From: Parvibaculum sedimenti | GTDB taxonomy: Bacteria; Pseudomonadota; Alphaproteobacteria; Parvibaculales; Parvibaculaceae | Direction of reading: 5' to 3' | NCBI RefSeq assembly: GCF_009184905.1 | Contig: NZ_WESC01000007.1 | Location: 62,001-126,000, forward strand | Length of the DNA stretch: 64,000 nucleotides | Shown: piece by piece, positions 39,531 through 48,475 of the stretch | How positions within the stretch are numbered: the stretch's first letter is position 1 | Layout: each line of letters starts with the position of its first letter | Notes under the pieces: generated by a model | The model's database searches: none | Seen by the model: the letters and a program-made list of their open reading frames with translations, nothing else | Told to the model about the DNA's origin: nothing | Made by a program: the position numbers and the translations under genes

Positions 39531-40664
39531 ATGATGACCAGACGCATGGCAATCATGCTCGCCATAGTCGGCGCCATTCTTGCGCTGTTCATCGGCTACA
39601 AGATCTTCATGGGCATGATGATCAAGAAGTTCATGGCGTCGATGGGCAACAAGGCCGAAACGGTCGCCGCCATGACCGTGACTCCGCAGAACTGGGAACC
39701 GACGATCAGCGCCGTAGGCAGCCTCCGCGCCGTTCGGGGCACCGACATCGCGCCGCAGCTTGCAGGCGTGGTTGCCTCCGTCCCCTTCAAGTCCGGCGAT
39801 GACGTCAAGGCGGGCGACGTGTTGCTGCAGCTTGCCGATGAAGACGACGTCGCGAACCTGAATTCCCTCAAGGCTTCGGCCGAGCTCGCGCGCATCACCT
39901 ATGAGCGCAACAAGGAACTCGTCCGCACGCGCGCCGTCAGCCAAGCCGCGCTGGACAGTGCTGTTGCCACCTACAAGAGCGCGCTGGCGCAGGTCGCTGC
40001 CCAGCAGGCGCTGGTCAACAAGAAGCAGATCAAGGCGCCCTTCGCGGGCCGCGTTGGCATCCGCCTCGTCGATGTCGGCCAGTATCTGACGGCAGGCACC
40101 AAGGTCACGACCCTTCAGGCGCTCGACCCTATTTTCATCGACTTCTCCGTCCCGCAGCAGTCGGTCCACCTCGTGAAGCCGGGTCAGAAGATCACGCTGA
40201 CGACCAATGCCTTCCCGGGCGAAACCTTCACGGGCGAGATTGCCGCCATCGATCCGAAGCTCGATTCTGAAACGCGCAACGTCGCGGTCCGGGCCGAACT
40301 TCCCAATCCCGACCGCAGGCTCCTGCCCGGCATGTTCGGCTCGGTGAAGGTCGTTACAGGCGAACCGGAGAAGATCATCGCACTGCCTCAGACGGCCATT
40401 ACCTTCAATCCCTATGGCCAGTCGATCTTCATCGTGAAGAAGGGCGAGCCCGGCGCCGACGGCAAGCCTGTGCTCACCGTGGACCAGACCTTTATCACGA
40501 CGGGCGACACGCGGGGCGACGAGATTGCCGTGTTGAAGGGCCTCAAGGATGGAGACATGGTCGTCACCTCCGGCCAGATCAAGCTGAAGAACGGGTCGCA
40601 TATCGTCATCAGCGATAGCGTGAAACTGCCCAACGATACCTCGCCGACAGTACAGGACCGCTAA
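39531..40664 (+). CDS. RND efflux periplasmic adaptor (membrane fusion protein)
   Basis: A 377-residue HlyD/AcrA-type adaptor. One N-terminal membrane anchor (about 6-24) is followed by a lipoyl half (GVVASVPFKSGDDVKAGDVLLQL), a short coiled-coil hairpin (about 95-150), the second lipoyl half (IKAPFAGRVGIRLVDVGQYL) and beta-barrel domains. ATG 39531 has GGAG upstream at good spacing. The RND pump gene follows 14 bases later; an outer-membrane channel gene is not present, so a shared TolC is expected. Confidence 0.92.
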   Translation: MMTRRMAIMLAIVGAILALFIGYKIFMGMMIKKFMASMGNKAETVAAMTVTPQNWEPTISAVGSLRAVRGTDIAPQLAGVVASVPFKSGDDVKAGDVLLQLADEDDVANLNSLKASAELARITYERNKELVRTRAVSQAALDSAVATYKSALAQVAAQQALVNKKQIKAPFAGRVGIRLVDVGQYLTAGTKVTTLQALDPIFIDFSVPQQSVHLVKPGQKITLTTNAFPGETFTGEIAAIDPKLDSETRNVAVRAELPNPDRRLLPGMFGSVKVVTGEPEKIIALPQTAITFNPYGQSIFIVKKGEPGADGKPVLTVDQTFITTGDTRGDEIAVLKGLKDGDMVVTSGQIKLKNGSHIVISDSVKLPNDTSPTVQDR

Positions 40665-40678
40665 GGCCGGAGTAAGCC

Positions 40679-43600
40679 ATGCACTTCACGGACATCTTTA
40701 TCCGGCGTCCCGTCCTTGCCACGGTGGTGAGCCTGCTCATCCTCGTGCTCGGGCTCCGCTCGGTCTCGTTGCTGCCGATCCTGCAATATCCGCGCACCGA
40801 GAACGCCGTGGTGACCGTGACGACGTCCTACTACGGCGCCAGCGCGGATGTGGTGGCCGGCTTCATCACCACGCCTCTCGAGGCCTCCATCGCGCAGGCC
40901 AACGGCATCGACTATATGTCGTCGAGCAGCCTTCAGAGCCTGTCACAGATCCAGGTGCAGATCCGCCTCAACTACGACTCCGCCAAGGCGCTCACCGAAA
41001 TCAACACCCGCGTCAACGCGGTCAAGAACCAGCTTCCCGCCGAAGCCCAGGAACCGGTCATCACCATCGCCGTCGGCGAGACGATCGACTCCATGTATCT
41101 CGGCTTCAACAGCGAAGTGCTGGCCACGAACCAGATCAGCGACTATCTGCTGCGCGTTGTCGTGCCGAAGCTGCAAGCCGTCGAAGGCGTGCAGCAGGCC
41201 GAATTCCTCGGCGAAAAGCGCTTCGCGCTTCGCGTCTGGATGGATCCGGACAAGCTCGCCGCCTATGGCCTCACGGCCACCGACGTCTCGACGGCGCTCG
41301 CCCGCAACGACTTCCTCTCCGCCGTCGGCACCACCAAGGGCCAGATGGTGCAATACGACCTGACGGCTTCGACGAGCATTCACACACTCGACGAGTTTCG
41401 AAACCTCATCATCAAGAACAAGGGCGGCACCTCGGTCCGCGTTCAGGACGTCGCCAATGTGACGCTTGGCGCGGAGGACTATGAGTCCGCCGCCGGTTTC
41501 GACGGGAAGCCTGCCGTGCAGATCGGCATCAAGGTCGCGCCGACAGCAAACCTGCTCGACGTCATCAAGCGCCTGCGCGCCATTTTCCCGGAAATTGAGG
41601 CGCAGCTCCCCGAAGGCCTCCACGGCGCCATCGCCTATGACGCGACGAAGTTCGTCAACAGTTCCATCTCGGAAGTGGTGCGCACGCTTGTCGAGTCGCT
41701 GATCATCGTAACGCTCGTCGTCTTCGCCTTCCTCGGCTCGCCGCGGTCTGTGCTTATCCCGACGCTCGCCATTCCGCTGTCGCTGATCGGCGCCTTCGCC
41801 TTCATGCTGATGTTCGGTTTCTCGATCAACCTGCTCACGCTGCTGGCCCTGGTTCTCGCCATCGGACTCGTGGTGGACGATGCGATCATCGTGGTCGAAA
41901 ACGTGAACCGGCATCTTGAGGAAGGGCTCCCTCCACTACAGGCCTCCGTCCTCGCCGCGCGGGAGCTCAGCGGCCCGATCATCTCCATGACCGTGGTTCT
42001 GATCGCGGTCTATGTCCCGATCGGCTTCATGGGCGGTCTCACCGGCGCGCTTTTCACGGAATTCGCCTTCACACTGGTCGGCGCGGTCACGGTTTCCGCC
42101 ATCGTCGCCCTCACCCTTTCGCCGATGATGTGTTCGCGCTTGCTCAAGGCGCATGATGCCGAGAAGAGCGACTGGGAACAGCGCCTCATCCGCTACATCG
42201 ACCGGCGCTTCGAGCAATTGCACCGGGGCTATTCGCGCGCCCTCTCGGCGAGCCTCGACCAGATTCAGGTCGTGGTCGTCTTCGCGCTCATCGTCATCGG
42301 AAGCCTTTACATCTTCTGGTCCTTCGCAAAGACGGAACTTGCCCCACAGGAAGACCAGGGCATCGTCATCAGCATGATCACCTCGCCGCCCACGGCGACG
42401 ATCACGCAGCGCCAGATCGGACAGGCGGAGGTCTACAAAGCGATCCGAAGCCACAAGGAAACGGATCACGTCTTCCAGGCGATCATGCCGACGCAGGCGA
42501 TCGCCGGCCTCGTCACCATTCCCTGGGACGAACGTTCGAAGACGGCCACACAGATCCAGACGGAACTGCAGGGACAGCTCAACCAGATTCCGATCGTTCG
42601 CGCCGTGGCCTTCCAGCCGCCACCGCTTCCCGGCGCGCGCGGCCTTCCGGTCGACTTCGTCATTCAGACGACAGAGCCTTTCGAGCGGCTCGACGAGGTC
42701 TCTCGCAGCTTCCTCGCCGAAGCGCAGAAGAGCGGCAACTTCATCTTCCTCGATACCGACCTCAAATTCGACAAGCCGCAGGCCCAGATCGTCATCGACC
42801 GCGACAAGGTCGCGGACATGGGCCTGACCATGACGGATGTCGGCGCAGCGCTCACCTCGATGCTCGGCGGCGGATATGTGAACTATTTCAGCCTGTCCGG
42901 CCGCTCCTACAAGGTGATCCCGCAGGTGCAGCAGCAGTTCCGCCTGAACACGGACCAGCTGACGAACTACTACATCCGCACATCATCAGGTAAGTCGATT
43001 CCGCTTTCCACCATCGCCCATATCGAGATGAAGACAGTGCCGGAGGCGCTGAACCACTTCCAGCAGCTCAACGCCGCCTCGATCACCGGTGTGCCGAGCC
43101 CGAGCATCACCACGGGCGAAGCGCTCAACTACCTCCGCGACCTTGCAGCCCGGACCTTGCCCGCCGGCTATACGGTCGACTTCGGCGGCCAGTCGCGTCA
43201 GTTCGTGCAGGAAGGCAGTGCCCTTCTCATCACGTTCTTCTTCGCCCTCGTCATCATCTTCCTGACGCTGGCGGCGCAGTTCGAAAGCTTCCGCGATCCG
43301 GTTATCATCCTGATCACGGTGCCGATGTCGCTTTGCGGCGCGCTGATTTTCATCAGCCTCGGCATCGGCGGCGCGAGTCTCAACATCTATACGCAGGTGG
43401 GCCTCGTGACGCTGATCGGCCTCATCAGCAAGCACGGCATTCTGATCGTGGAATTCGCGAACAACCTTCAGCTCGAAGGCAAGAAGAAGCGCGAAGCGAT
43501 CGAGGAAGCGGTCGGCATCCGTCTCCGTCCCATTCTGATGACCACCGCCGCCATGGTGCTCGGCGTCATGCCGCTCATCCTCGCAAGCGGCGCGGGCGCG

Positions 43601-43765
43601 GTGTCGCGTTTCAATCTCGGCCTCGTCATTGCGAGTGGCCTTGCCATCGGAACGCTCTTCACGCTCTTCGTCGTCCCCGCCATGTACATGCTGATCGCCG
43701 AAGACCATCAGGCGATCAAGGCCGAGGAAGACGCACTGGCCGCCGCCGAGGCTGAGGTCCACTAG
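40679..43765 (+). CDS. RND-family multidrug efflux transporter (AcrB/MexF-like)
   Basis: A 1028-residue inner-membrane proton antiporter. It starts with FTDIFIRRPVLATVVSLLIL, has two large periplasmic loops (about 35-335 and 555-860) and twelve membrane helices. The proton-relay aspartates of helix 4 are in AIGLVVDDAIIVVENVNRH, and GLISKHGILIVEFAN marks helix 10 with its lysine. Together with the adaptor upstream it should export hydrophobic or amphiphilic toxic compounds; substrates are not predictable. Confidence 0.95.
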   Translation: MHFTDIFIRRPVLATVVSLLILVLGLRSVSLLPILQYPRTENAVVTVTTSYYGASADVVAGFITTPLEASIAQANGIDYMSSSSLQSLSQIQVQIRLNYDSAKALTEINTRVNAVKNQLPAEAQEPVITIAVGETIDSMYLGFNSEVLATNQISDYLLRVVVPKLQAVEGVQQAEFLGEKRFALRVWMDPDKLAAYGLTATDVSTALARNDFLSAVGTTKGQMVQYDLTASTSIHTLDEFRNLIIKNKGGTSVRVQDVANVTLGAEDYESAAGFDGKPAVQIGIKVAPTANLLDVIKRLRAIFPEIEAQLPEGLHGAIAYDATKFVNSSISEVVRTLVESLIIVTLVVFAFLGSPRSVLIPTLAIPLSLIGAFAFMLMFGFSINLLTLLALVLAIGLVVDDAIIVVENVNRHLEEGLPPLQASVLAARELSGPIISMTVVLIAVYVPIGFMGGLTGALFTEFAFTLVGAVTVSAIVALTLSPMMCSRLLKAHDAEKSDWEQRLIRYIDRRFEQLHRGYSRALSASLDQIQVVVVFALIVIGSLYIFWSFAKTELAPQEDQGIVISMITSPPTATITQRQIGQAEVYKAIRSHKETDHVFQAIMPTQAIAGLVTIPWDERSKTATQIQTELQGQLNQIPIVRAVAFQPPPLPGARGLPVDFVIQTTEPFERLDEVSRSFLAEAQKSGNFIFLDTDLKFDKPQAQIVIDRDKVADMGLTMTDVGAALTSMLGGGYVNYFSLSGRSYKVIPQVQQQFRLNTDQLTNYYIRTSSGKSIPLSTIAHIEMKTVPEALNHFQQLNAASITGVPSPSITTGEALNYLRDLAARTLPAGYTVDFGGQSRQFVQEGSALLITFFFALVIIFLTLAAQFESFRDPVIILITVPMSLCGALIFISLGIGGASLNIYTQVGLVTLIGLISKHGILIVEFANNLQLEGKKKREAIEEAVGIRLRPILMTTAAMVLGVMPLILASGAGAVSRFNLGLVIASGLAIGTLFTLFVVPAMYMLIAEDHQAIKAEEDALAAAEAEVH

Positions 43766-43834
43766 AGCCTCGGGCTGCTCCCGCCTCTCAAACCGGCCCC
43801 ATCCGTCAATGACAGGTGGGGTCGACGCGGACGC

Positions 43835-44221
43835 TCAGCACTGGTCGGGAAAATAGGATTGGCGTTCGACCCGGCCACCACTGAACCAGAGATAGACCGT
43901 CTTCTCGCCATTGCAGTCGCCGCAGCCTTCCTCGGCACTCACGCTGTAGCGCACGGGAACCCGCCAGCCGAAATGCTTGCCGAGTACGCTGATATTGCAG
44001 GCCGCGATATCGGGCGAGGCCGGAAGCACCGTCAACGTTCTCCTGGGGTCCTTCAGCGAGGCACGGACCCACTCCGCCGCCACCGCATTGTAGTCAGCCG
44101 GCAAGGGTCCCACCGTGTCCGGCGTGTTGAAGCCCGCCGATGGCCCGAGCTGGGATGTACATCCCGCCAGCACCAGCGTCGCAACCGCAAGCGCCAGCCT
44201 GCCCCTCGTCATTCCCAGCAT
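43835..44221 (-). CDS. Putative lipoprotein, unknown function
   Basis: A 128-residue exported protein. A type II signal peptide ends in the lipobox VLAGC (Cys about 21). The mature part contains ISVLGKHFGWRVPVRYSVSA and several cysteines (CN, CGDC and the C-terminal residue), which suggests disulfides. I do not recognise a family. It is tail to tail with the RND gene and divergent from the SleB-like gene; GGAGG lies ten bases ahead of ATG 44221. Confidence 0.75.
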   Translation of the reverse strand: MLGMTRGRLALAVATLVLAGCTSQLGPSAGFNTPDTVGPLPADYNAVAAEWVRASLKDPRRTLTVLPASPDIAACNISVLGKHFGWRVPVRYSVSAEEGCGDCNGEKTVYLWFSGGRVERQSYFPDQC

Positions 44222-44429
44222 ATGAATCGTCCCTCCGGCTCGGTGTGCGCGAGTTTATCCGCATCGGCGGCGGCGGCGCAAATGGCGGGACATCTCCGTA
44301 ACGGGGGAAATCCGGGCAGTTTTCGGTTCTTGCCGCCTTCGGTCCAACTTATCGCCGCATTTCCCGGGTATCAGAGCCACCCTCCGGGCGGCATAATCCG
44401 CCACCATGCCGCACAGCCAAGGACCCTCT

Positions 44430-45020
44430 ATGCGCCGTCTCTTGACCCTGCCCATGATTGCGGTTGCCAGCGCGACGCTGGCGGCTTGCGCCTCGTCGCC
44501 CGCCCGTGAAATCGCCGTGCCAGCGGAGCCCTTGACCTACACTCCCCGCGCCCATTCTGCGCCCTACCCCACATTCGCGCCGCCTCTCGTCGAGGTGCCC
44601 GATCTTCCGCTCCGGCAACCCCTGCAATTGAACGCAAAGGACCGCACCTGCCTTGTCGCTGTGATGTACTACGAAGCCCATGGCGAAGGCCAAAAAGGCA
44701 TGGAAGCGGTCGGCCATGTCGTGCTCAACCGTCTCGGAGAGAGACCGGAAGGCACCACTGTCTGCGACGTCGTCTATGAGAAGAAGCAGTTCGGCTGGAC
44801 CCGGAAGATCTCGCGCAAAAGAGTCGCCATCGGCAAGACGCGCGGATGGAAAACCGCCGCCACCGTCGCCGACAAGCTCATCGCCGGCTACAGCGAGGAC
44901 CTGACGCAAGGCGCGACGTCGTTCTATTCCGTCTTCGAATTCAGGGACGGCCCGCCCGAATGGGTGGAGAACGACGAAAAGACCGTGCAGATCGGCAACC
45001 ACGTCTTCATCGCGCCCTGA
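44430..45020 (+). CDS. SleB-like cell wall hydrolase, lipoprotein
   Basis: A 196-residue protein with a lipoprotein signal (TLAACASS, Cys about 19) and a Hydrolase_2 (SleB) domain. CLVAVMYYEAHGEGQKGMEA holds the catalytic glutamate, followed by VGHVVLNRL, KKQFGWT and TSFYSVFE. Such enzymes are lytic transglycosylase-like muramidases; in non-spore-formers they act in wall remodelling. ATG 44430 has AAGGA at six bases; an earlier ATG at 44406 is less likely. Confidence 0.9.
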   Translation: MRRLLTLPMIAVASATLAACASSPAREIAVPAEPLTYTPRAHSAPYPTFAPPLVEVPDLPLRQPLQLNAKDRTCLVAVMYYEAHGEGQKGMEAVGHVVLNRLGERPEGTTVCDVVYEKKQFGWTRKISRKRVAIGKTRGWKTAATVADKLIAGYSEDLTQGATSFYSVFEFRDGPPEWVENDEKTVQIGNHVFIAP

Positions 45021-45046
45021 GCGGGTTCCTCGCGCGCTGGTAAGGC

Positions 45047-45865
45047 TCACTCACCCTTGAAAACCGGCGCACGCTTTTCGCGGAAGGCGGCCACGCCCTC
45101 GCGATAGTCGGCGCTGTCATAGACCTTGCGGCGCATGTCCTGAATACGTTCGAAGGTCTGGGCGGGAATGGGCACATAGTCGCTCATCACCCGGATCTGC
45201 TCCTTGATGATGGCCATCGCAAGGGGCGCCTTGGTCGCCATACGCCGCGCCATATCCATCGTATAGGTCTCAAGCTCCGCTTCCGGCAGCAGATGGTTGA
45301 TGATGCCCCATTCGAGCGCCGTCTCGGCATCGACAGGCGCCGCAGTGAAGAAGAGTTCCTTGACCACGTTGAGCCGCAGCCGCCCGATGAAATGCAGCAG
45401 CCCGGTCGTGTTGTAAGGCAGACCCAGATTGACCGGCGTAATGGCGAAGGTAGCGGTCCCGTCCGCGATCACCATGTCGCAACTCAGCACGAGGTCGAGC
45501 GCACCGCCCCAGACCGATCCATGCACCATCGCGATCACCGGGCCGGAAAACAGGCGGACCGCGCGCAGCGTTTCTTCCATAGGATCGGCATAGTTCAACG
45601 GATCGAGCCCACCGATCGGCAGCTCTCCGATGTCGTGGCCCGCCGACCAGACCTTCTGGCCCGGCTCCGCGCGGATGATCACGACACGCGCCTTCGCGCC
45701 GCCAAGCGCTTCAATCGCCTCGGTCAGGCCGTTCATCATCTCATGCGTCAGCGCGTTGCGCTTGGCCTGGTTCGCAAGAGTAACGATGCCGATATCGCCA
45801 ACCCTCTCCATCCGTACAAGCGGCGTCGCAGCGTAGCGTTGAGCGCGAATATTATTTTCAGCCAT
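45047..45865 (-). CDS. scpB: Methylmalonyl-CoA decarboxylase-like crotonase
   Basis: A 272-residue crotonase-fold enzyme. The segments VWSAGHDIGELPIGGLDPL, MVHGSVWGGALDLVLSCDMV and TFAITPVNLGLPYNTTGLLHF match E. coli ScpB closely, more so than ordinary enoyl-CoA hydratases, and the C-terminal RIQDMRRKVYDSADYREG also agrees. ScpB converts methylmalonyl-CoA to propionyl-CoA. The partner genes scpA and scpC are not adjacent, so the assignment rests on sequence alone. ATG 45865 starts the recognisable domain. Confidence 0.85.
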   Translation of the reverse strand: MAENNIRAQRYAATPLVRMERVGDIGIVTLANQAKRNALTHEMMNGLTEAIEALGGAKARVVIIRAEPGQKVWSAGHDIGELPIGGLDPLNYADPMEETLRAVRLFSGPVIAMVHGSVWGGALDLVLSCDMVIADGTATFAITPVNLGLPYNTTGLLHFIGRLRLNVVKELFFTAAPVDAETALEWGIINHLLPEAELETYTMDMARRMATKAPLAMAIIKEQIRVMSDYVPIPAQTFERIQDMRRKVYDSADYREGVAAFREKRAPVFKGE

Positions 45866-46188
45866 GAATGTCACACCACTCCGATTTACCGGGATTTGCG
45901 TAAAGGGAAACGCGGGTGCGAATACTCCGCCGCTTCTGAAATGATCGCCCTTGCACAAGCGCTTGACCACTAAGGAGGACTACCTATCCGCCCGCGGGTT
46001 GCACGCGGACACGAACAAACGGCGTAATAAAAAAGGTGACGGCCCCCGTTCCCAATGGCATCGTCGCTCCCCGTAAATCGGGCATGGCGACCTGATAGGT
46101 ATTCGCAACTGGTGCCGGACCGGCCGGAGTACGAGCCTGGTGACGACACCCGCGATTGAACAATGCGTTTAAACAGGTTGAGTTGACC
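45866..46188. other. Divergent intergenic region, no clear gene
   Basis: About 320 bases between scpB and the sugar-transferase gene. An AAGGAGG-like ribosome site at 45973 is not followed by a usable start with a long frame. A minus-strand open frame ending at 45984 runs antisense into the transferase and shows no family features. Probably it holds the promoters of both genes; no strong -10/-35 pair was assigned. Confidence 0.4.
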
Positions 46189-47214
46189 GTGCATAAACTG
46201 AAATACAGACACGTCCTTGCCAGTGAATTGCGCCGCGCGTGGTATTTTTTCAAATTGCTGGCAAGGCAGAACGTGGGGACGGATAAGAACTTCTTCACGA
46301 GCGACGCTGCCGTAAAGCTCTCAAGAGGCGTTCTGCCGCAAGGTGTGAAGATAACCTGTAGCGGGCGCGCCGATGGAATCGGCATGCAGGCCCTTACCCG
46401 GATGTCCACCATCAGCTTCGCCAAAGCCTTTGGCGCGACCTATGTTCACTCCCCCTTCACAGATATCGACCACTCCGACGGCGATCCTGAAGAGTGGGTC
46501 AGCAGCTGGGAGCGCTTCTTCAATTTCGGCAAAGGTGAAGAAGTCGTGACGGACAGGCATTCCGTTATCGACTACGCGGACTATTTGACCGGGAAAGAGA
46601 AGCTGACCGAAAACTCGGTTCTGAGATTTCAGCAATGCTGGTATTTCACGCGCCGCTATCCAAATTCATTCCTCGACGTGCGGGACCTCTTCAGAAAAAA
46701 GATGGGCCTCAGTGAGCAACCGGGAGACACCCTGTCTGTCGCCGTTCACGTCAGACGAGGAGATGTCGGGCAGGAAAGCAATTCGCTTCGTTTCACCCCG
46801 AACAGTAAAATTCTTCAAACGATCAAATGTCTGAAAGAAGCTGCGGCGCTGGCGAATACAAGACTGTCGATCGCGGTTTTTTCGCAAGGCAGCAAAGACG
46901 ACTTTCAGGAGTTCGTCGAGCTTGGGTGCTCGCTTCATCTCGATACGGATGCTCTCGACACGTTGAGGGGCCTCATTGAGAGTGACATTCTGGTGATGTC
47001 GAAGAGCTCCTTCAGCTACGTCGCTGCCTTGTACAACAACGGCGTCGTCATTTATGAGCCCACCTTCAATCCGGCGCTGGACGGCTGGTTGATCAAAAGC
47101 CCTGACGGAAGCGTCGATCCGAAGTTGGTGGCGGACAGGATCAAGAAGCATATTGCCCAATCGCCCGCCCCTGCTTTGGCGAAGAGCGCGGCAATGACGC
47201 CAGTTATCGCCTAG
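46189..47214 (+). CDS. Fucosyltransferase-like glycosyltransferase (HxRRxD motif)
   Basis: A roughly 341-residue protein with the nucleotide-sugar motif VAVHVRRGDVGQES, typical of alpha-1,2- and alpha-1,6-fucosyltransferases, and a late ESDILVMSKSSFSYVAALYNNGVVIY block like their C-terminal subdomain. No membrane segment is clear. The sugar donor is not certain. Start is uncertain: GTG 46189, TTG 46183 and TTG 46156 are all in frame. Base composition looks lower in GC than neighbouring genes, suggesting acquisition. It overlaps the GT8 gene tail to tail by four bases. Confidence 0.72.
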   Translation: MHKLKYRHVLASELRRAWYFFKLLARQNVGTDKNFFTSDAAVKLSRGVLPQGVKITCSGRADGIGMQALTRMSTISFAKAFGATYVHSPFTDIDHSDGDPEEWVSSWERFFNFGKGEEVVTDRHSVIDYADYLTGKEKLTENSVLRFQQCWYFTRRYPNSFLDVRDLFRKKMGLSEQPGDTLSVAVHVRRGDVGQESNSLRFTPNSKILQTIKCLKEAAALANTRLSIAVFSQGSKDDFQEFVELGCSLHLDTDALDTLRGLIESDILVMSKSSFSYVAALYNNGVVIYEPTFNPALDGWLIKSPDGSVDPKLVADRIKKHIAQSPAPALAKSAAMTPVIA

Positions 47215-48155
47215 ACGCGTGAGGCCTGCTCGGCGCGTTCGAGCGCTTGCGCGAGAATGCGGCGCTTGCCGAATGAAAGCGTCTTGCGCAAGAAGCGCTC
47301 CACACCCTTGAGCGACCACCGCCAGCCACCGGGAACGACAAAACCGCTCCACGGCGTGCCCGAGAGACTGTCCTGATAGAAGGCACGGAACTTCCTGTCG
47401 GCAAAACGCGGCGCTTCGGCCCACGGTTTCGGCGAACTGGTGAAATGTTTGATGCCGATCTCACACGACATGTATTCGGTGATGAGCGCAATAACGTTCC
47501 ATTTTGGGGGCAGCACCCGCCACCGACCGCGGAAGACGATGTTCAATATGTCCTGCTCGGAAAAAAGCGACTTCTCCACCGTCGGCAACAGCGCAACCGC
47601 CTTCTGCAGATATTGCCCGGACAGGCACTGCCGCCAATCGAACAGGAGAACGCCCGAATTGAAATAAGGCGTCACCTCATCGAAGCCAATATCGGCGCGG
47701 TGCGTGGCGGCAGTGGTCACAAGATCGGGCATGAAGCCGACATCAATGGCCGCTCCGAGGGGATAACCCTTCAAGTCCGTTTCGAGCAGGTCATCAATGG
47801 GCTGAAGCGCGAGCACATCGCTATCGAGGTAGAGAACCCGGCGGTAACGCTCATCAAAATACCTGCTCATGGTCAGCCGGATGCCGTGGCCTAGCCACCG
47901 GCCAAGATTCAGAATTTCCTTCTCTACGATCTCGACATGCTGAAGCCTGATCGCGGTCGAGTGCCTGGCGTTGAAGGCTTCCAGAGCCGCCTCGTCGGCG
48001 GGCCCGCCCCCGACGAGCATGATGACGAAATCGGCATTGGCAGGGACGCCATGGCGAAGGCATGACAGCAGGGTCACTGCGGCGGCGGGAAGCCAGTTCG
48101 ACGTCGCGCAGCACACGACGGCGACCTTCTCATCTTCAATTGCTTGCGTTTGCAT
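47211..48155 (-). CDS. Glycosyltransferase family 8 protein
   Basis: A 314-residue GT8-type retaining glycosyltransferase. The DxD manganese site is RRVLYLDSDVLALQPIDDL, followed by GAAIDVGF, YFNSGVLLFDWRQC, FSEQDILNIVFRGRW and KHFTSSPKPW, the family's ordered motifs. Relatives add glucose or galactose to lipopolysaccharide or other surface glycans. It is tail to tail with the fucosyltransferase-like gene and sits beside tRNA-Ser; both genes probably decorate the cell surface. Confidence 0.88.
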   Translation of the reverse strand: MQTQAIEDEKVAVVCCATSNWLPAAAVTLLSCLRHGVPANADFVIMLVGGGPADEAALEAFNARHSTAIRLQHVEIVEKEILNLGRWLGHGIRLTMSRYFDERYRRVLYLDSDVLALQPIDDLLETDLKGYPLGAAIDVGFMPDLVTTAATHRADIGFDEVTPYFNSGVLLFDWRQCLSGQYLQKAVALLPTVEKSLFSEQDILNIVFRGRWRVLPPKWNVIALITEYMSCEIGIKHFTSSPKPWAEAPRFADRKFRAFYQDSLSGTPWSGFVVPGGWRWSLKGVERFLRKTLSFGKRRILAQALERAEQASRV

Positions 48156-48294
48156 CAGGTGGGGCCCCGGGTGCCGCTGCAGCGACTATCGCACATGATG
48201 ACACGCCCCGGACCGCGCGCAAGCCGGCCGCTTCGCCTGCCCCGTGTACAGCCCGCAAAAATATCTTTAAAAATCAATGATTTAAAAGGGGGAA

Positions 48295-48387
48295 TGGCGG
48301 AGAGGATGGGATTCGAACCCACGATACGGCTTTTGACCGTATAACGGTTTAGCAAACCGCCGCCTTCAGCCTCTCGGCCACCTCTCC
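48295..48387 (-). tRNA. tRNA-Ser (anticodon GCU)
   Basis: A serine tRNA with a long variable arm and an encoded 3' CCA (48295-48297). The acceptor stem GGAGAGG pairs with CCTCTCC; the anticodon loop around TTTGCTAAA gives GCU, reading AGC/AGU. The T arm reads GGGTTCGAATCCC. The cloverleaf folds without mismatch in the acceptor and T stems. Confidence 0.97.
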
Positions 48388-48475
48388 GTAGGCCCGTGTA
48401 TGCCCAAGATTGCCGTTTGCTTCAAGGGAGAAGTCCCTCTCAGGCGCATTTCCGGGGCGAAAAAGCATGGAAATC

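Noticed and set aside
45984-46424. A minus-strand frame in the scpB/transferase gap
   Set aside because: It is mostly antisense to the sugar-transferase start, and its C-terminal part has no family features or ribosome site; a degraded gene remnant could not be shown.
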